Assembly (NCBI RefSeq): GCF_932526225.1
Contig: NC_064039.1
Coordinates: forward strand, 2,628,001 to 2,692,000
Direction: 5' to 3'
DNA length: 64,000 nucleotides
DNA from: Nematostella vectensis
Taxonomy: Eukaryota > Cnidaria > Anthozoa > Actiniaria > Edwardsiidae
Made by a program: the position numbers and the translations under genes. The notes under the pieces were generated by a model. The model saw nothing but the letters and a program-made list of their open reading frames with translations, ran no database searches and had not been told where the DNA came from. Of the stretch, positions 58,631 through 64,000 are shown one piece after another (positions within the stretch are counted from its first letter, which is position 1; each line of letters starts with the position of its first letter).

Positions 58631-60597
58631 TCAGACGTGCCCACAGAGTCGTTTTCGGATCTGATGGAAGTTAACGTCCATTTGTAGCAAATCGCCATGA
58701 AGCTGGCCCAGCAGCGCTATGACGCGCGAGAAGGCCTGGTGACGATCCAGGTTTGCCATGCGTGGATGGGCGCTGATTGGTGGGATCTTGTAAAGGGTCG
58801 CGTTACGCTGAGCAAATAAAACAGCCTGTCGTTAGTTAGCTATAACACAAGGTAAAAAAGTATGTTGAACGCCTCCGTGAAGCAGATTAGTTGCGCTGAC
58901 GTTTCGAGCGTTAGCCCTTCGCCGGAGCAAACGAAACGGAATCGGATGGGGGATGGACTATCTAGTGGGACCATCTAGTTATGCTTCAGCTTGTGTGTAG
59001 TCTTTCTAGTTATACCATATCGTTAGTAAGTCACGATTAACCAAGTTTTAAAGTACGAGGTCGCAGATACCACATGGTCGAGTCGAAGGCATAGAAAGGT
59101 ATAAGTCCTTATTAGGAGATGCCACTCACTGGTTTCAAATTCCTCGTTGCCATGGTGATGATTGCCATCAGGTCGGTCACCTCCTGTCTGAGCGTGACAA
59201 GTCTCTTCACCACGTGGGTGGAGTTCGGTAGCTGGCGAAAGTTCTGAATGGACTGGCGAAGCAATGGGCGGAACTGCTTTAACACCGCAGCATTGTTCTG
59301 TAAAACCCCAAACACTGGGACCTAAAGGGAAACGGGAATTAATGTGGGTAACATGCCAAAATATCACACAGTGTGACTGATTAGGCTCGGTCGAGTTCTC
59401 TACCCACACCCTGGGATCTATAGCTCGATTAACAATATATTTTAATATATCACACAGACTGCTTAGGCGGTCGGTTCTTGTATAGTGGATAGAGAAATTG
59501 GAATTGCATGGCGAAAAGTGAATTGCATAGTGAAATTGGAAGAAGAAAACCCAAGACAAAAGCTAGATGCACCCATTAGCAACAACGCCGTAGATGGTAC
59601 GCAATCACTAAATTGACGCCACGCAAATACGTCGCAAATGTTACAAGTTAGTAACACGGATGTTTTGCCATATAGGAACAAGTGTTCCTGACCTAGCATT
59701 CCGCTAGGTCAAATACAGTCCCCTGTCTGTCTTACCTTATCTCCGTTCAAGCCTATTGGTAACGGCATCAGCGGAAGAGTGGCAGAGTCCTGACTGGAAG
59801 GTGTCCATGCCTGGGTCTAATAGAAGAGAAATGACATGCCTAAGACAACGAGCAATGGTAGACACAGAGAGAGAGAAATGACATGCCTAAGACTACGACC
59901 TATGGAAGATATAGAAAAAGAGAATGTGCCTTAGAATGGGGGTTATGGTAGATACAGAGAGAGAAAGAACATGCCTTAGCCTGTGGGCTATAGTAAATAA
60001 CGAGATAGAGGGAGAACATTGCTAAAACTGCTGGCTATTGTAAATACAGAGAAAGAGGGAGAACATCGCTTAGACTGTGGGCTATTGTAAATACAGAGAG
60101 AAAGAGAAAACATGCCTAAGATTTAGGCAAGTTTATTTGAGATTTTCTTTCCGTTTTGGCAAAATATTTCGTGGGGGCTCCCGTCCCCATTGCAGGTGTA
60201 TGCTAATCAGGGAGGATTCCCGGATTTGAGTTTCGTGGAACTAAAGCTTTCAAAAACCGTGTAGATTTGCCGATATAAAAAACAACAGAGAGAACATGCC
60301 TAAGACTACGGCCTATGATAGATACATCGGAACCCATGCTAACACAAGCTGAAGTAACACATGCTAACGTATCGTTGGATTAGTGCCGTGCCCCCCCCCC
60401 TCACTTACAAGATTCTGATAAGTGACGTAGGTGTCGTCTCGCACATGCGTGGTGTACGGTTCCAGGACGAGCAGTATGTGATACATAAATGAAGTAACAG
60501 AGCAGTGCGCCGGGGGACTGGGCAATGCGGCTCCTATAGCAACCATTACGGTGCTGCATATAGCGATGATGTAATCTGAAGCAAATCCAATATTCAT
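58631..60597 (-). CDS. Unrecognised four-exon gene, about 212 aa (or 5' part of a longer gene)
   Basis: Exons 60597-60409, 59816-59736, 59321-59130 and 58807-58631 have good GT-AG junctions, all phase 0 between them. Exon 1 encodes a hydrophobic stretch (DYIIAICSTVMVAIGAALP) and TSFMYHILLVLEPYTTHVRD. Exon 3 is helical (VPVFGVLQNNAAVLKQFRPL, KRLVTLRQEVTDLMAIITMA). Exon 4 contains LDRHQAFSRVIALLGQLHGD and reaches a TGA at 58631. I recognise no family. The ATG at 60597 is the simplest start, but a CAG acceptor just inside the exon (60576) means upstream exons are possible. If a GTGGGC donor at 58644 is used instead of the stop, the protein joins exons 54796-51822 in frame. Confidence 0.55.
59820..60320. 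repeat. 57-bp-class tandem repeat interrupted by a dispersed repeat
   Basis: About six diverged units share GAGAGAACATGCCTAAGACT and CTATGGTAGATACAGAGA. The array stops at about 60122 and one more unit resumes at 60284. The intervening 160 bp is the dispersed repeat R2, so R2 inserted into a pre-existing array. It is intronic to the gene at 58631-60597. Confidence 0.75.
60123..60281 (+). repeat. Dispersed repeat R2, copy 1
   Basis: Shares about 130 bp with 60837-60990 in the same orientation, including TTCCGTTTTGG, GCAGGTGTATGCTAAT, AGGGAGGATTCCCGGA and TTGAGTTTCGTGGAA. A fainter relative may lie near 61485 (GGTGAATATGCTAATTA). Probably an old transposable element; no coding capacity. Confidence 0.6.
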
Positions 60598-60836
60598 CTT
60601 TAGTACACGCTGGTTTTTTGTATGTTAAGTCCGTTGAAAAATTAAGAGAACTATAAAAATGAAACGATCATGTCGTCTTACTCTCTCCTTTGCCTAAAAA
60701 AAAAATAAAAACAAAGATAATAGTGCTTCGTGTGAGGTGTTTTGGGGATTTTTTTGGCTTTCAAAATATTGTGATTGAGTGATTTCGGAAAGTAGTCGCT
60801 AAAAAGTTGAATAATGTATTTTTATTAATCTTATTT

Positions 60837-60990
60837 TAGATTTAGCAAGCTCATTTTCCGTTTTGGAAGAATATTTCGTGGGGCTTCTGTCCCAAAAGCA
60901 GGTGTATGCTAATTAGGGAGGATTCCCGGAATTGAGTTTCGTGGAAATGAAGCTATCAACAACCGTATAGATTTGTCGATATAAAGACCA
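60837..60990 (+). repeat. Dispersed repeat R2, copy 2
   Basis: About 80 per cent identical by eye to 60123-60281 across the shared blocks, ending with TAGATTTGTCGATATAAAGA. It lies upstream of the proposed start of the gene at 58631-60597. Confidence 0.6.
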
Positions 60991-62274
60991 AAACTAAAAT
61001 ACGCTGAAAAATATTATAAGGCATTTTTTTTGTTCGAAAGAAGAGTTACAGTCAAAGGTAGGTCTAAAGTATTGATATTTTTTAACACAACTTCCTGAAT
61101 CTGATTCTGACCAGTCTCCTTTTTAAAGACAAGTCCTAGTTTTAAAACAGTGGTTTGCCAGGTCTGTTACGGTACATGCCACTACATTTATAGAGATTCA
61201 CTCCTAGATTTCTTCTAGTTTTCTAAACCCAATATTTATGTATAGATGGTTCTTGTATATGTTTTTTGTACTTGGAAACACTGAGTGGAAGTCAGCGAAT
61301 CAGTGTTATACATGTACTCACCGATCTTCATGTTGCTTGTAGTCTTCACTTTTCTTTTTGAGTTTTAAGGCATATTTTGCGCATCGATTGTTTAAATACC
61401 TAATCATTTGCTTCCCTTCAAGATCACAATTTATTTTTGGCATTATATTTTTCGGGATACTAGCGCGGCAAATCCCCTTCATGGAACAGGTGAATATGCT
61501 AATTACATAGAAGAACTTCCGGAAGACTGTTAAGTGTAAAAATAGTTTATTTTATTTTTATGTTGACTTACATGCATCTTTTCCAAAGCTGTTACTGTTG
61601 CTTGCTCGTCAAATTAGTAAAATTGGATATGTGGTAAAGTCCGCTTCCCGCCTTTCGCGGACTTCCCCCATCACAAAAGAAAACCCAACGATTTCTTTCC
61701 CTGACATCTCTAAAGAATTCCAACTTGCATACTGTGTTTTAGCAATGTTGTTTTTTTAATATATATTTGAAAACGAGATTGTCCTTGCTCGGTGGAGTGG
61801 AACATTTCATGCATTTCAGGGGGATAAACTACATCCGGTTAACTGTTCATTTAGATTATTTTTGACGGCGGAGTAGCAGTCTTTTTTCAATACCCAGAGC
61901 AATGATTTGTCGATGTTACTTATTTCTAAGAAACCAGGAGAATCGCTAAATAAAGTGTATTTTTATGTACTGTGGACTATTCCGGATAAGCTCTCTGTAC
62001 CGGGACGCTAACCGTATACATATTTGATAACCAGAAGTCGAGTCTGATAAAAGAGAAATGATGTTGACCTTATTCAGTTTTTCCCGATGGACCGTCGTTG
62101 AAAATATCCCCTTGATAAAATTTCCTTCATCCCCAATCCCATGTTCAAACACTCAACATATCTCAATATTCCATTTCGAACTAGGATACCGTAACATGGT
62201 CTGAAATTTAAGTAAACGGACTCTTCGACTGTCAAATTTCTTGATTTGTTGGCAACAGAAAAGCAGTGGCCGGG
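60991..62274. other. Intergenic, nothing recognised
   Basis: AT-rich unique sequence without convincing exons on either strand. Short minus-strand frames at 61946 and 62153 lack motifs or splice sites. Confidence 0.4.
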
Positions 62275-62660
62275 GGGGGGGGGGGGGGGCTATACCGAGA
62301 TGACGGGGATGCTCGTAGTACCTTTTAGGGGTAAAAATCACGGGTTTGGTACCTTTTAGGGGGTTCGAGTTCAAGCGCTGGCATTTTTTGGGACACGGTG
62401 CCTTTTAGGGGTCAGAACAAGCTGATGCTAGTTCTACTATGCTAAAGATAGAATGACAGTACTTTTGTGAACATAACTGGTTGAGGTGCTTGATGACTTG
62501 TCATCTGCAGCAATAAAAGTAGTTTGAAAGTCTATATTTTGTTGGTACCTTTTAGGGGTAAAGATTGGCTCGAGCCACGCCCTTTTTGGTACCTTTTAGG
62601 GGTAAAAATTAAATTCCCTACGAGCATCCCCGTCATTATAATATGGGAGTCCCCCCCCCC
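62275..62660. mobile_element. Inverted-repeat element with internal 16-bp repeats
   Basis: ATGACGGGGATGCTCGTAG (62300-62318) is perfectly mirrored at 62618-62636. Outside these arms lie a run of about 20 G on the left and 10 C on the right, extending the inverted repeat. Inside, GGTACCTTTTAGGGGT or near copies occur five times (about 62319, 62349, 62398, 62545, 62587). No coding capacity. A non-autonomous element is likely. Confidence 0.75.
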
Positions 62661-62765
62661 TGGAGCAGTGGTCAGTTCTCGCCATTTTACGCTTCCGAAA
62701 AAAAAAATTCAGTCACGCTCAGAATCCACTTCAACTAGCTCTCAGACATCAATCTGATAACATGT

Positions 62766-62771
62766 TTTATT
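62766..62771 (-). terminator. Poly(A) signal AATAAA for the exon at 62827
   Basis: Reads AATAAA on the minus strand, 55 bp after the TAG that ends the exon at 62827-63034. It supports that exon being the last of its gene. Confidence 0.5.
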
Positions 62772-62826
62772 ATTTTTCCATTGAATAGACTGTTTACACT
62801 TGTATTTCCCCATTAAATGCTTAGCT

Positions 62827-63034
62827 CTAGGACAACAGCGAATCACTGAAATCCCTAGCATAGCGTGAGGAACCGAGGATATTTCCATCGTCGCCCAAGA
62901 GCAAAGCTCCACTACGGTCCAAGCAAGCGATATTTATTGTACACAGTTTAAAAAGGAATTCCATTGCAAAATCCTCCGTTGACTCGCGGGGATGTACTGC
63001 ACGTTTATCAAGTAAAGAGAGCGCGCGTAGCACC
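62827..63034 (-). CDS. Terminal exon of an unrecognised minus-strand gene (rest outside window)
   Basis: An acceptor, GCTATAG, at 63035 precedes one base plus 68 codons ending in TAG. The peptide (RALSLLDKRAVHPRESTEDF, LFKLCTINIACLDRSGALLL, GSSRYARDFSDSLLS) has the composition of a real folded protein, and the frame stops just upstream of the acceptor. A canonical poly(A) signal follows. I do not recognise the family. No further exon is visible up to the window end, so the next one upstream lies beyond 64000. Confidence 0.5.
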
Positions 63035-63915
63035 CTATAGCTTTATACCACAGTGCCGTTGGGAGGGGGTGAGGTGGTCGTCTGTGCGAGGCAACAAGTA
63101 ATCAGGAGTGAACATGTGAACAGAACATATTAAAACACCGCTTTAATCATTGCTGAAATTGCTCAAATATATTGCTGAAGTATATAGTGGGCGTTAGGTT
63201 GTTTCAGTAAAAATATTTAAAATAATTCATGGAGAAAAATACAAAAAATAATTCGAAAAGCCAAAATGAAGGAAGAGAAAATAGACAAATTTGGTCCAAA
63301 GCAGGAAAGGGAAAACCGCACCCCTAGCCCCTCCCCGTTATGCTGCCCTCTGTATGTAGTTCCGCCCGTGACTTATTCAACTCATACATACCTTAAGTCT
63401 TAATATAAATAATATAGAATATAAATAATATTTATTGTGTTTATTAATGTGTCATTATCATCGATGTTCAACTGGTTAAATGTATAATGCTAGCGCTCCT
63501 TCCTCCCTCTTGGCAGTGCTATCTAAGATATTACACTATTAGGCTTATTAGGGCTATCCCCCAAAAGTGGATAATTTGTTTTTGAAAGTTTATCAAATAC
63601 TATACATTTTCCATATGATATCCATGACTACCTTCTTTCCTCTCCCCCTCCCCCAGCAAATCATGACTAGGCGCCGTGTCCCTCGACTATACTAGTGACT
63701 GTACATGTAGCATGTCTATAATTTTCTAGTTATTTCGCATGGTTAGTATATATCCCCAATTATACACTAATTTTCCTGGAGTGTCATAGCCCCTCTTTTA
63801 CCTTCTAGTCTGGTAGTTCCTTCTCTGTCTCTTACTTTTATGTATAATAACTATTGTATCCCTTAACTTTTCGCATCTTTTGTGTCTAGCGGTGATGTGT
63901 CCATGCGACCATAAT
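63035..63915. other. Probable intron, nothing recognised
   Basis: AT-rich unique sequence with short pyrimidine stretches and a relative of the 49-bp unit near 63775. It is presumed intron of the gene whose last exon is at 62827-63034. Confidence 0.35.
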
Positions 63916-63918
63916 ACA

Positions 63919-64000
63919 TTCCCTGGACTACCACAGCCCTCTCGTTTCTCTGCTTGGTGGTGCTATATTCCCTGGACTACCACAGCCCTCTCGTTTCTCT
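63919..64000. repeat. Start of a 49-bp tandem repeat cut by the window edge
   Basis: TTCCCTGGACTACCACAGCC recurs at 63919 and 63968, followed in both copies by CTCTCGTTTCTCT. One and a half units are visible and the array probably continues beyond the window. Confidence 0.7.

Noticed and set aside
1-64000. Search for tRNA, rRNA or snRNA genes
   Set aside because: No A-box/B-box pair, cloverleaf or ribosomal core sequence was recognised by eye. The U1-like words in the minisatellites are only 7-8 bases and are not U1 genes.

Overview
This 64-kb window is nuclear DNA of an animal, most likely a cnidarian, probably a sea anemone such as Nematostella. The organism call is an inference. It rests on intron-rich genes with good GT-AG junctions that match conserved bilaterian gene families, a large intronless class C receptor, and a genome full of short terminal-inverted-repeat elements and minisatellites. 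There is no bacterial, viral or organellar sequence.

Layout. 1-5651 (minus): the 5' thirteen exons of an SCYL2-like pseudokinase gene, with its 3' end outside the window. 5652-6236: a compact divergent promoter with a perfect NRF1 palindrome. 6237-17147 (plus): a complete 13-exon KIF6-like kinesin of about 1,168 residues, with an unusual insertion in its microtubule-binding loop and a 1.8-kb minisatellite in one intron. 17.2-20 kb: three further minisatellites. 22066-23190 (minus): an intronless ankyrin protein with a PP1-docking motif. 24.8-29.3 kb: inverted-repeat elements and a 2.5-kb array of 53-bp units with a younger element inserted in it. 29536-32283 (minus): an intronless class C GPCR of the calcium-sensing-receptor type. 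35070-46246 (minus): an eight-exon KChIP-like calcium sensor. Its 8.3-kb first intron contains a 3.3-kb array of 25-bp units, and a shorter intron holds a promoter-like region with a candidate antisense gene. 51822-60597 (minus): two short genes, or one longer gene, of unrecognised function. 62827-63034 (minus): the last exon of a gene that begins beyond the window.

The genes do not form a pathway. They are an ordinary animal neighbourhood: trafficking pseudokinase, ciliary-type kinesin, phosphatase-docking protein, amino-acid/calcium-type receptor and neuronal calcium sensor. At least 9 kb of the window is tandem repeat. I did not find a convincing new biological system. The observations most worth checking are the kinesin loop insertion, two GC-AG introns, two minisatellites that repeat a 5' splice-site-like sequence on the minus strand, a tandemly duplicated 3' splice site, and the nested antisense gene candidate.
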